Source: Chrysaora quinquecirrha
Taxonomy: Eukaryota; Cnidaria; Scyphozoa; Semaeostomeae; Pelagiidae
Direction of reading: 5' to 3'
DNA length: 64,000 nt
Assembly (NCBI GenBank): GCA_014526335.1
Contig: JACTAT010000039.1
Coordinates: 1,136,391-1,200,390 of the forward strand
This document shows, one piece after another, positions 43,801 through 53,643 of the stretch. Position numbers and translations under genes: made by a program. A model generated the notes under the pieces. The model was not told where the DNA came from, made no database searches, and saw nothing but the letters and a program-made list of their open reading frames with translations. Within the stretch, counting starts at the first letter, position 1. Each line of letters starts with the position of its first letter.

Positions 43801-46250
43801 CTCTTTAAAATTTTTGATAAATTCAAATGTTATACATTAAGAAGCTACGCAGAAGTACAACACAAATGTTTGGTTGTAGATTGTTTGATAAACTATCTAT
43901 CTTACATGGTAATAAGTAGGTTTGATATACTACATTACATGTTGATAGATTGTTTGAAAACATACCTTATATGGTAGTAAATTGTAACATGGAAGTGGAT
44001 TGTTTGATAAACTACCTTCCATGGCAAGAGATTCTTCGACAAACTACCTTATATGGTAGTAGATTGTTTGGTAAACTAACTTAAATGGTAGAAGATTGCT
44101 TGATAGACTACCTTACATTGTAGTAAGAAGATAGTTTGATAAACCACCTTATATAGGAGTAGAATGTTTGATAGACTATCTTATATGATAGTAGATTGTT
44201 TGATAAACTACCTTATTTGGTAGTAGATTGTCTGATAAACTAGCTTATATGGTAGTAGACAGTTTGAAAAACTACCTTATATGGCAGTAGATTGTTTGAT
44301 AAACTACCTTATAAGGTAGTAAATTGTTTGATAAACTACCTTATATGCTAGTAGATTGTTTGATAAACTACCTCACATGGTAGTAGATTTTTCGATAGAC
44401 CAACTTACATGGTAGTAAGATTGTTTGATAAACTTCCTATATGGGAGAAGATTGTTTGATAAACTACATTATAAGGTAGTAAATTGTTTGATAAAATACC
44501 TTATATGGTAATAGACCGTTCTATAAACTACCTTTAATGGTAGTAGATTGTTTTATCAACTATCTTGACTGAGTAGTTGAGTGGTTACCTAGCTAAAACA
44601 TCACACGCGGGGTCATAAACGGTTAAAAAATATATACGAGCAGATATCGGAAGGAAAATTGTTGAAACGAAAGAAGAAATTAGCTTATTATTATAATAAG
44701 AACAGCAGCAAAGTAAATTGGGGAAAAAATCCGCCAATTTTTGTCAAAGGTTTAAAAGAAAATGGAAAGTAATCTTCCTTTAATCTTAGATGGAGAAGAA
44801 AATGGAAGTTTTAATCATCTTTAAGTCGAAGGGAGAAAAATTCGATTTTCACTGAAAAGGTGATTAACGCTGACCTAGCTAAAGGTTTGGTTGACAAAGT
44901 AAAAGTGAATAAATGTTTTTGAATGTGATAAATTTCCAGAGGAAACTTTGGAATTGAATAGGGAGATAAGCTTCTGGGCAGCTGAGAAGAAAGATCAGCA
45001 ACGTCGTAAACCGTCATTGTACATTTCGAAAAGTCAGGTCACGATATAGAAGTGATCGAGGCGAGTTATATCGAAGATTCGCGGGAGATTCTCGAACTAC
45101 TGCTCTTGTATTCAGATCTTTAACGATGCATCAGAAAAGTCAGAGGCCTTTGCCAGAACTGGAAAGCACACTAAACGATCTAGTTTGTCTGAGTTAAATT
45201 GTGTAACATTCTAGATTTCTTGATGTTTCGTTTGACTAACCATGACTAACGAATTACTGTAAGATGACTGCTGGACTACAGATGTCTGTTGGTCTGCAGA
45301 GGTTCGTACAGATCTGAATGCTTCCTAAGTTTGTAGATAAAGTCAAAACACGCGTAAATAATTCCTTTCAAAACCGTACTACTTTAGGACAAAATGTCTC
45401 CTACTTTACTCGCAACGTCAATCTCTAACCTGCGTTGTCTTTCTGGCGTATGTATTAGACTATGCGAAATCTGGATGTTCTTGGGTCTCACAATCACATA
45501 TTTCGTTAGATAACTAAGATATAAAGACGCTCTTTCTAAGCATATGAAACAAGTAACTATTACTAATATAGATTGAAATTGAAACTTACTGAAAACTATT
45601 GATACGTTGAATTTAAGGGCTTTGAACGAAAACTTGAGGTAATGAAAATACAGTATGTCCAAAAATTTTTCCGCTGTTTATCGCATTTTGAAGTTTTACA
45701 CAACTCAAAAACTATATATAAATATATATATTTGTACATAAATCGTTATGTGTTCAAGGCTTGATGGTTTGTTCTGATCATCTACAATCATGACTAACAG
45801 TATTACCAATCTAGGAGGTTGTTCAATTAGTTTATTACAACATTTAGACGGGATTCCGTTAGGGACAATACATTTCTTAAGTCTAAAGAACCTTGACCAG
45901 TGTTTGCACCACAATAAAATAAACAAATTATTCACGTAAATACAGCCTTGTAAATAGTATTATGCCTTTTAACTTGAAGAGAGTAATTGCCCAGAGCATA
46001 TTTGATGTGGTACTAATTTTGACTAGAGTTTAATCGGGGCATTGGAAAGTATAGGAACATTTCGGGGTGTTTTTCGGAGAAGCACATTTCAGCAGGTACC
46101 TAGAGAGATAAACGCCTTAGAGATGCCAATTTGGCAAAAACACACAGAACAGAAGAATTAAAATAAATATTCTTACACTATAGTCTTCCATGTTTCTTCG
46201 CCAAAATTCTCTTTTACGAGGTCATGTAGGGCACAATGTATGAAACCATA
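31846..46250 (-). CDS. Soluble guanylate cyclase: heme-type H-NOX with alpha-type cyclase
   Basis: cGMP synthase subunit. Exons: 46250-46177, 40054-39951, 39352-38026, 35689-35543, 34830-34676, 32137-31846; as in the paralogue at 14703 the Met exon is not located and coding starts at YGFI. The 74-bp and 155-bp exons have the same lengths and phases as in the paralogue. Domains: H-NOX with His in [14 protein letters not shown] and heme motif [14 protein letters not shown] ([15 protein letters not shown]); linker [12 protein letters not shown]; cyclase. The cyclase is alpha-like: both metal Asps ([20 protein letters not shown]), [23 protein letters not shown], but SSVTIANK in place of the Asn/Arg catalytic pair. 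A Ser/Pro-rich tail follows FERNIE. The 39352-38026 exon is broken near 38.51-38.56 kb: 1327 bp where phases need 2 modulo 3, so one base is missing. About 700 residues restored. Confidence 0.92.
32215..34215. repeat. 40-bp purine-rich minisatellite
   Basis: About 50 copies of a 40-bp unit starting GCAAAGAAGATTAAAGAATA and ending GTAAAGCATT, almost pure A/G on the plus strand. It fills the last intron of the second cyclase, fading out by 34.6 kb. The unit has no stop in some frames and 40 is not a multiple of 3, so long Phe/Leu-rich frames appear in all minus frames; these are not genes. Confidence 0.9.
35335..35482. repeat. (CTAA)n-type tetranucleotide array
   Basis: ACTAACTAGCTAACTAACTA and variants. 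It lies about 60 bp from the splice donor of the 35689-35543 cyclase exon and is complementary to the array at 35755-36240 on the other side of that exon. Confidence 0.8.
35755..36240. repeat. (TTAG)/(TCAG)n tetranucleotide array
   Basis: About 490 bp of TTAGTTAGTTAG with TCAG and TTGGC interruptions, about 65 bp from the acceptor of the 35689-35543 exon. It is not telomeric (no TTAGGG runs). Confidence 0.85.
36905..37055. repeat. CGGACACC-type MITE remnant
   Basis: GTTGAGCCTTCATTTACACA followed by ACAACGGATACCGGACACC, AAAACGGACA and ACAGCGGACACC. This resembles terminal sequence of pogo/Tigger-like MITEs common in animals; the class assignment is from memory. Confidence 0.4.
37081..37992. 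repeat. Large inverted repeat (arms 37081-37207 and 37868-37992)
   Basis: Left arm begins CCTCCCACTCTTTCGGAAAC and runs through AACAACATAGAGCTGTTTCC to GACGAATGTAATAAGTCTA. The right arm is its complement with about 85 percent identity by eye. The loop encloses a family N MITE (37377-37660). The right arm ends about 30 bp from the donor of the 39352-38026 cyclase exon. Confidence 0.75.
39574..39850. mobile_element. Penelope fragment: GIY-YIG scrap plus terminal repeat
   Basis: 39568-39612 encodes on the minus strand the endonuclease motif [14 protein letters not shown]. It is directly followed by a plus-strand terminal repeat (CTTTCTGATTGGTGCACTTC, GGGTATAAATTCCGCC, CAGACGAAAAAAGCTTTTAA). 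The opposite orientations show rearrangement. It is intronic in the second cyclase. Confidence 0.65.
40636..40918. repeat. MITE family N, intronic copy
   Basis: From AAGGCCGTGGTCAAAAGATA to TTGATCGTTTGGTCAGG, with CTTGTCAAGCAGTGTTTTGC in the middle. It lies in the large 5' intron of the second cyclase. Confidence 0.6.
41824..42225. repeat. MITE with ACTACACACTTTTTTTTATAAG ends
   Basis: Exact inverted ends: CTACACACTTTTTTTTATAA on the left and its complement (TTATAAAAAAAAAGTGTGTAG) closing at 42225. A shorter relative with the same ends is at 53285-53425; both carry GAGCCTCGA/GAGCCTGAA TATTCTT strings inside. Confidence 0.75.
42288..42632. repeat. Foldback element enclosing palindromic 24-bp satellite
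   Basis: Ends CCCGGGTAATGTATGTGC and the complement at 42632. Inside, units of GTACAGTGGAGGGATATCATC run forward for about 80 bp, then switch at about 42382 to the complementary orientation (GATGATATCCCTCCACTGTA) for about 220 bp. Confidence 0.75.
43080..43447. repeat. TAGACTCA foldback family, diverged copy
   Basis: Contains GAGTCATAGCTATCGCTATT, TAGACTCATTACAGTCCCAC, CTCTTCGCAAAAAGCAAC and AATTGAATTGGATGGCCTAA, all shared with 54415-54800. Confidence 0.5.
43860..44590. repeat. ~33-bp minisatellite, TAGTAGATTGTTTGATAAAC
   Basis: About 20 tandem units reading TAGTAGATTGTTTGATAAAC then TACCTTATATGG, with lengths of 31-36 bp. It is intronic in the second cyclase. Confidence 0.85.
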
Positions 46251-48600
46251 CTGTATGAATAAAACGATGATAAAAAGAGTGGAGAAATTAATGTCAACAT
46301 TTCTAAACTGCAATCAACGGCAACATCAAAGGACGCAAGTAATCTGTCAAAGAAACGAATTTCGGTGTTTATACATACCATTTTTCTCGTATACAATCAT
46401 TAGAAATGATCGTGGTGAAACTAGATAAAGATCTTGCTAGAAAACAAGCAATCCACAACAACGATAAACGTTCTGATGAATTGCAAACAACGAAAAAGAT
46501 GGTAATTAACTATCAGCCAATCAGAAGGTCGAACGCCATGAATACCAAAACCTCTGACAACCTAATCCTTGCGCTCCACAATTGAGAACACTTGAGCACC
46601 ATTGGTATTTTTTTATACGAGTTGTGGCTTGATTTTATAATCCTATTCAGTTTTTACTCTGCGACTATTTTACAGTATCTAGGCCAGGTTATTTAGCAAT
46701 TCAAAGGCATTTGCCTTCTTCGTTGATGTTTCAAAGAACAGTACTAAGATTTACGTATGCTCCGCGTTACAGAATATCTCCATTAAATTTTAAAAGACTC
46801 AAAACTTCATTAGAATTAGAATGCTTGAGAAAAGTAAAGCAAGTTGTACAAATACAATTGCACAATACAAGAGAGATGAAAGTCGTGTCCAATCTCAATG
46901 ATGTTCACCGACAACTGAAAAATACAGAACGGTGCAGTTGGTGATTTGATTGATGTGGATACCAGATGGCCCGGGCACTGGTTTTTCTCAACAGCAGTTG
47001 GCCTAAATGTACAGCTTTTCGCACGAAACAGAGCAAGAAATCTAGTTTGTTAATGATAAGGCGATATGAAATCGAAATTCCTAAAACGTGTCTTCCTATA
47101 AGTTTAAAATGAAAACCTAAATTAAGGCTAGGCCAGTCTTTGCTTTCTCGTAGCTACCACGTGTTTGGCTTTCTGGATTTCTACACTAAGCATTTAATAT
47201 TTTATGCCTCGAGCACAGTCATGGCAAATTTTAAAATCACAACTTCATTTCAAATGCCATGCGAACGTAAACATGTGACACAGTAATGGGACAAAGGGTT
47301 TTTTGAAAGACAGTGGCCTAATTAATTTTCAGACTTAAGCTTTCATTCTTCGAGACGATTTTTCTCACAGTATTACTAGATGTAAAATTGACCAACATTT
47401 AAAGCTCATCCCTCCTCCTCATTTTACGTGATTTGGGATCATTATGGTGGGAGAGACACGGAAAATAGGACAATGTGCCACTCCACGTTAGGACGCCCTA
47501 TTTAGATATTAAGATGTCCCTTTGAGCAGGGGTGGAATCAAAATAGCGGATCACGACAACAACGGTCGTAGAATTTTTTTTGGTCTCCAAAAAGAAAAAC
47601 AGAGGAAAGAAAAAAGAGAGATGCCCATGAAGGTGTCTCTGAGTGTCAAAAAGCGTCTCTTATTATTCAGGGACTCTCTTCCGAGTAGGGTTCCTCCAAG
47701 GACGAACTTAACCAAAACTTAGGACCGACAAGAACGCTAAAGTACGATACAAAATTTTCAAGCTGGTAACACAGGGCCAAAGCCACGCGTTTCGTTTGCA
47801 AGCTACACCAAGATCTCTTTTCTTCGCTCGTCCATTCTGTCATTTTACAAATGCTTATAAAGCACGAAATTGCATAGGGTGGTATGGAACACCGACTTGA
47901 AAACAATGATGTTCAAACGAGATTCCGTACGACTCTCTGAACAGGCCATGTTTTGCACGGAGCAGCATACCTTTCAGACTTTTGCGAGTGCTTTTCTGAT
48001 AGAAATCTAACCACAGGCCAAAAATGAGAATTACAACCAGTTAGATTTAGTTGAAGTAACTAACACCCGTCAACAAAGAAGGAAAGTATAGAAATCTCTG
48101 TGGATATGAAAGAAGCAAGACGGGGTAGTTATGATGAGCAAGAGAAAGTAGAATAGTCCCAACAACGGAAAATACCGCGAAGATATGGATCATAGGGGAT
48201 CTAGTGGATGAACGCGAAAGAACAGCCGCAGGTAGTCCAGCGGCTACAAAAAGAGCACAGGTGGTCCATTGCACTGAGAGATGAAATGGCATGATTTAAC
48301 TGTGTTAAACACGCGAGGTTTATTGAAGCACCAATAAAACATGGGATATAAACGAAGGTCACACAGTTACTGCTGGAACAGTGATCACAAGAATCAACAT
48401 CGATATCATCTCAGTTTCTCTCGCTCAATTTTCTCTTAATCTATTATTTGAAAGGCGAAAACCAAATTGTGAGAAGGAAAGGCAGATTCAATAAAATTTT
48501 GATTCTCATCATTGGACCTTACAAAGAGTCTAATTAAAAGGTTCGCGAAGAAAAGTTTTTATGATTTCAGGCCTGGAAATGCCCCTAAACTACAACGAGA
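46251..48600. other. Upstream region of the second cyclase
   Basis: The Met-only first exon and promoter should lie here but were not identified. Several 60-80-codon frames occur (for example 48292-48047 minus, hydrophobic), without recognisable similarity or splice support. No repeat family was recognised. Confidence 0.35.
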
Positions 48601-48614
48601 GATTCTTAAAATTA

Positions 48615-49200
48615 TGATCATCATGATCATAATGATCATAATCACAATCACAAACACGCAAATGTTCAACATCATCATTATCATGATTAACATCATCATC
48701 ATCATCAGCAGCAGCAGCATCATGATCATGATCATCATCATCAGCATCATCAGCATCATCATCATCAGCATCATCAACATCATCATCATCATCATAATAA
48801 AATTCGTTATCAACAACAACATCATCCTCAACAACATCATCTTCATCATCGTTATCGTAATCATCATTTTGATCATGATCATAATCATCCTTATCATTCT
48901 CATCATTACCATCATCATCAACACGATGATGATGATCATCATCACCATCATCATCAGCATCATCATAATCAATCATCACTTTTATCAACATCAACATCAT
49001 CATTAGCATCATCATCATCAATCATCACTTTTATCAACATCAACATCATCATTCCCATCATGATCATCTTTATCACCATCATCATCATCATCCTCATCAT
49101 CATCATTATCATCATCACATCACCATCATCATTATTTTCTCATAATCATCGTAACAATCATCATAATCACAATCACAATCGTTATCGTCATCATCTTCAT
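48615..49200. repeat. (ATC)n/(CAT)n compound microsatellite
   Basis: Nearly 600 bp of CATCATCATCA with GATCAT, AACATC and AGCAGC interruptions. It gives poly-Ile, poly-Met and poly-Asp/His reading frames over 130-160 codons that are artefacts. Confidence 0.9.
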
Positions 49201-49825
49201 TAGCTGAGATCAAGAAGCTATGAAACTTCACAAAACAGCATTTCAAAACATCCTTCCTTCGACCTTCCTAAAATTATTATCTTGAGCCGGTTCTAACGGA
49301 GCTTTAATGTAAACAGATGCCCATGTTATCACGAGTGAAATGCGCAATTCACTCTGCCTTCCTTGCCACTAATCCCTTCCTTGTGTCAACATAGCGGTGT
49401 CAATACGCTAAACTAGTGCAAATTCATCTTCAAAAAACAGCACATTCGGCAATATGTTAAATTTTGCTAGGTCATGCTGGCAAGCAGTGAGATGATCGGG
49501 GGGGGGGGGGAGAAAAATTACTAAATAACAAACAGCAATTGTACAATAGGTAGATACCTTGTTATGCAGTACTTGCATTCGTTGTTTGAAGCTAATTTCG
49601 TTTCCAGGCTATAATCAGGTCGCTTCTAGCGTTTAGCCCTAGAAGCAGAAAGCCAACGGATTAAAACATGAGAAACTATCGAACTAGCTCAACTTAAAGA
49701 AAGGGGTTGATGATCATTTCTTTGAAAAATGGAAATCTATGACAGCAAAATACCAAAAAGATTCCATATATGGTTTACAAGATATAAAAGTTATCAACAT
49801 TGCAGATAAAGAGGGAAACATATTC

Positions 49826-50175
49826 GGGAATACTTAAGCTTTTTTCGTCTGACACTCTTAAGAGTATAAACGTCAGGAACAGACCCAAACAATAGACTAA
49901 GGCGGAATCTATACCAAGATGCGGATCGAGATGTACCAATCAAGTGAATCAATTAATTCAATAAATTCTATTGATCTTTCCGCTGTATCCGGCTAGCTGA
50001 TTGGTGTTTAAAACACAATGCCAATTGATGATTGGTGATTGGTGCATTTCGAACCGCATCTGAGTACAAATTCAACTTTAGTCAATTGTTAAGGTCTTTT
50101 TCTGCCTTTTTAACCTTTCAGACGAAAGACGCTTTTAAGTATGTCCAGGGATGTTTCTGCTGTTTATCGCAATAT
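49826..50175. mobile_element. Head-to-head pair of Penelope-type terminal repeats
   Basis: 49826-49945 is a minus-strand terminal repeat (complement of AAGCTT..., GTCTGACACTCTT, AACGTCAGGAAC, ACCAAGATGCGGATCGAGAT). 49975-50175 is a plus-strand copy (TTGGTGTTTAAAACACAATG, GATTGGTGCATTTCGAACCG, CAGACGAAAGACGCTTTTAA). Together they form a foldback with a ~30-bp spacer. Confidence 0.65.
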
Positions 50176-50589
50176 ATACTATCGTAGAAATATATTCTGT
50201 GGCCATTATTACCAAAGGAAATTAAAGTTGCATTCGACAAGAATTCAACAAAAAATAGTATGAGCAGGTGGCGGTGTGTATGGGGGGCTAGGAGCGAATC
50301 TACTATTAAGGTCAGGCTTATCAATTGAATTCTTATCAAAGAATGATCTACGACTTGGAGAACCTTTAAGATAAAACATAGTGATTCTAACCCAAAGTTA
50401 ATATTGGAAATTCAAGAGCTAAGGAGATTTAGTTGATAAGAATCGGATAGGATGGATGAATCAACACAATAGTACTAAGGTATACAATGTTTGTTAGTAT
50501 TGTTAGTGACAATATGCTTCTTGGAATTACTTTCGGCAGGAAAGTATGTGCAAGGCTTGTACTATATGATATACTTTATTTCAATGCAA

Positions 50590-51456
50590 AACTGAGTACA
50601 AACCTGCAATCCAGCATCTCTGAACTGCCTTGCTATTGCACTTAGAAATGACATGATTGCATGGAAGGCTCCCAATCTCACCACGAATCTGTTCAGGAAA
50701 ACTTCCTCCTTCCATCTGATCTGTTGAATCTTAGCATATATTGCTTCGTCAAAGACAAGAACAACACATTGCAGGGCAAGCTGATCAGCAATTTTCAGGC
50801 TTCTCTGTAGGACTGTGTGGATTGTTGCATATTCACTAGGTGAACCATCAATTATTGGTAGATATCTAATTTTGAGGTTGGTGGAATTGCTGAACTCATG
50901 AGCAGAACATTAAAGCCAGACCAATCAGGAAGCAATCTTTGATTTGATTGGTGTGATTTCATTAGGATGTATGCTAAATCTTTTCTTTTTGGAAGATCTT
51001 GCTCTGTAGATATGTCTTCTATGCTTATATTCTCAGCCATCTCTAGCAGCTTTGGTGACTTTTTTTCCCAATTGAGTATGGGATCAACTGTGTTGATGTG
51101 GGTCCCAGTGACCTGCTTCCTTTTTTCACCCTTTCATAACTCCTTTGGACTATTGAAACATCTTCAGATGCTTCCTCTTTCTGAATTATTATGCCTGCAA
51201 CGATGTGAGTTTGTGATCTTGCCTCTTCATTAAAATCATCATTATCAAATACTAAGAATGTGAATTTATTAGGAGCAATGTCCTTTGGAATTGCAGCCTC
51301 TGATTTCATCGACAATTTGGCTAAATCAGTTTCATGTGTGAGTGTGGCTCCATGACTTGTGCAATGTCCAGATCCATTTAGTATCTTTGCAAGTTTAGAA
51401 GACCTTGTCAGCTGCCTAGTAGCCATGCTTAGGGCTAGTGACTTGGGGTTTGGCAT
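50590..51456 (-). pseudogene. Decayed member of a multi-copy gene family
   Basis: Minus-strand blocks in order: LTRSSKLAKILNGSGHCTSH (from 51420), LVFDNDDFNEE then THIVAGIIIQ, a break at about 51043, LPDWSGFNVLL, a stop at 50852, then a shifted frame with YLPIIDGSPSEYATIHTVL and VVLVFDEAIYAKIQQIRW running to about 50600. I recall similar many-copy unknown proteins in cnidarians. Frames are broken at least twice, so it is non-functional here; it may be transposon-derived. Confidence 0.55.
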
Positions 51457-51463
51457 CTATAAG

Positions 51464-51913
51464 GGGCCGATTATATGAGAGTTTTCAGCCCGGGCTGGAA
51501 TTTCAGCCCGGTTAAACGGGCTGCAAACTCAGCCCTCCTCTCCAGTCAATTCACTGCAAAATTGATTTTGTGATTACATGAGATAATTTCAGCCCGGGCT
51601 GAAAACCCAGCCCGGGCTGGAATTCCAGCCCTCCTTCAGCTAGGCGGGCTAGGATTTCCAGCCCGCTTGAACGGGCTGAGATTTCTCATGTAATCGCAAA
51701 TTTTTTCCAGCCCGGGCTAGGAACTCTCTTTGCGCAAGCCCAGTTTGACTGTGGTTTTAGTTTCGTGTCAAAACGTGTCAATTTTGGCGTCATTTGTCTT
51801 AGGTAATCGATTTCAGCCCGGCTGGAAACGTTCATATAATCGCACGCCAATTCCAACCCGGCTAACCGAGGTGAAATTCTAGCCCGGGCTGAAAACTCTC
51901 ATATAATCAGCCC
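51464..51913. repeat. 450-bp MITE with AGCCCGGGCT palindromes
   Basis: Terminal inverted repeats of about 40 bp begin GGGCYGATTATATGAGAG on both strands and are flanked by AAG on both sides, a possible 3-bp target duplication. The interior holds many copies of the palindrome AGCCCGGGCT. Confidence 0.8.
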
Positions 51914-51934
51914 AAGACCACTGGAAATAATTAC

Positions 51935-52011
51935 CCTAATGTCCAGGCCAACTGTTCTCGAAATCCATTAACACGTGACTTATCCCACGGTGATTTCCCA
52001 ATAAAGTCATC
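51935..52011 (-). other. Orphan exon-like segment
   Basis: A 77-bp open segment between a good acceptor (TTTTTTCAG at 52012) and donor (GGTAATT at 51934). It encodes DDFIGKSPWDKSRVNGFREQ and then LAWTLG. Its product is not recognised; it may be another piece of the decayed multi-copy gene just downstream. Confidence 0.25.
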
Positions 52012-52178
52012 CTGAAAAAACTCAAAATATAGAAAAAGTTAGGATCCATTGTTTATTGAACAGCAAACAATCAACTAATGTCTTATATTTGTATATTCAA
52101 ATATTCATATTCCCATCTAGAATTAATTCTAATAAAAGCTCTCGGCTTTTATTCGAAGCGGAATTGCTTGGCTGTGGC

Positions 52179-52693
52179 TTAAGGCCCTGGCCAAATGATC
52201 AAACATTGTTGGTCAAACACTGATTTGCTTTTTAAGCAATGTTTGGTCGTTTGGCCAGGTCACAAAACATTGCTTGAAAAATAAACGGTATTTGTTGCGC
52301 AATGTTTGAGAAGCATTAGTGTTCCACATGGACAAACCGTCAAACATTTTGCTTGACAAGCAAGTTTCCAATTTTTGACAAACAATGGTTTATTTGATCA
52401 TCTGGCCAGGAACTTCGGCCTTGGACAAATCATAAGAAATTGCTTGTCAAACATTTAAAGTTTGCATGTCAAACAAAATTATTTACCGCTTGGTCACGTC
52501 GAAAACATTGCTCCTCAAAACATTTTTTGCTTTTGAAAGTTCAGAAAATGCCTTTGAAGTTTTTCGAAAACATTGCTTTACGAATTCTGCTTCTAAAGCT
52601 ATGTTTTGTGACGTCACCGAACGTTAAAACATTGTTAACAAGCAAATTTAAAATGTTTGACAAACAACGTTTGATCGTTTTCTCAGAGCCTAA
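52179..52693. repeat. MITE family N, two adjacent copies
   Basis: First copy from TTAAGGCCCTGGCCAAATGATC (52179) to CTGGCCAGGAACTTC; second from CGGCCTTGGACAAATCATAA to GTTTTCTCAGAGCCTAAG. Both contain TTGACAAGCAA/AACATTG strings. Confidence 0.65.
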
Positions 52694-53284
52694 GTTGAAC
52701 CAGCAGATTTTGCTATATTCCGCAACTTTAAGAAACTCTTCAGAGATATTCAGTATTCAGTTTTTAAAAAAATTAAGAAAATTTGACACTGAAGTTTGCA
52801 CTTACCTACTAATAAGAACTTCTGTGGACAATGGGATAATGATTAACCTAGTAATTATATTGTACAGACATAGCTTGGAGGAAAAATTTTGCAAAATATG
52901 CAAAGTTATGCAAAATATCTGTTCACATCGTATAAATAATCAAATCAGTAAAATTATAAAAATTACAAAACTAAAAGTTCTTATATGTGCTAAGGGTGCA
53001 ATTTGGTTGAGAACTAGTAGAGTATTGTGACCTTATCATCATCACTAGCATGCATGCAGCCTACCCAAGGTCCTAAGAAGTGTTTGCAGCATGATTTGTT
53101 TGATTTTCGAAGTAGAAAGGGTTGTTCGTGCAATTCCCACTTAGATGATAAAGTTTTTTGAGAAAATCTAGATAAGTTCGTGATTTGAGTTGAGACAATG
53201 TAAACTTGGACGATTTTCAACGGGACGCTGCGCTTAGAGTCGTTCAGTGGGATATGATGCAATGGCCTAGACTTACTATAACTA

Positions 53285-53425
53285 TACACACTTTTTTTTA
53301 TAAGAATACAGTGTATAAGAATATTCAGGCTCAAAATTGCCAAAGAACAATGGAAATTTAAGAATAACAATGGAAAAGTTCGAGGCTCGGCAAAAAATAG
53401 GACATTCTTATAAAAAAAGTGTGTA
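53285..53425. repeat. Short MITE with TACACACTTTTTTTTATAAG ends
   Basis: 140-bp element with exact inverted ends and AATATTCAGGCTCAAAATTG inside; it shares ends with 41824-42225. It lies just downstream of the FBXO8 stop codon. Confidence 0.75.
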
Positions 53426-53643
53426 TGAACCCGGCCACAATCTCGTCCCCAGACCCCACACTTGGAACAGCCAATCAAACTTTGAGTTGACGAAGCAGAA
53501 ACAAAGGTCGAATATGGGCAGCAAGCATCTTATTCATCCAGGGAGTGTGGTTGTTGTGCTGGGCCGAAGAATCCCAAACCTAAATTTAAGACCAGTTTCG
53601 TTCGTGTTTACATTTAAGTTGTGATATTTAATACTTATTATTT

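Noticed and set aside
48512..49021. Poly-Ile, poly-Met and poly-Asp/His frames of 130-160 codons
   Set aside because: Products of an (ATC)n/(CAT)n microsatellite read in several frames.
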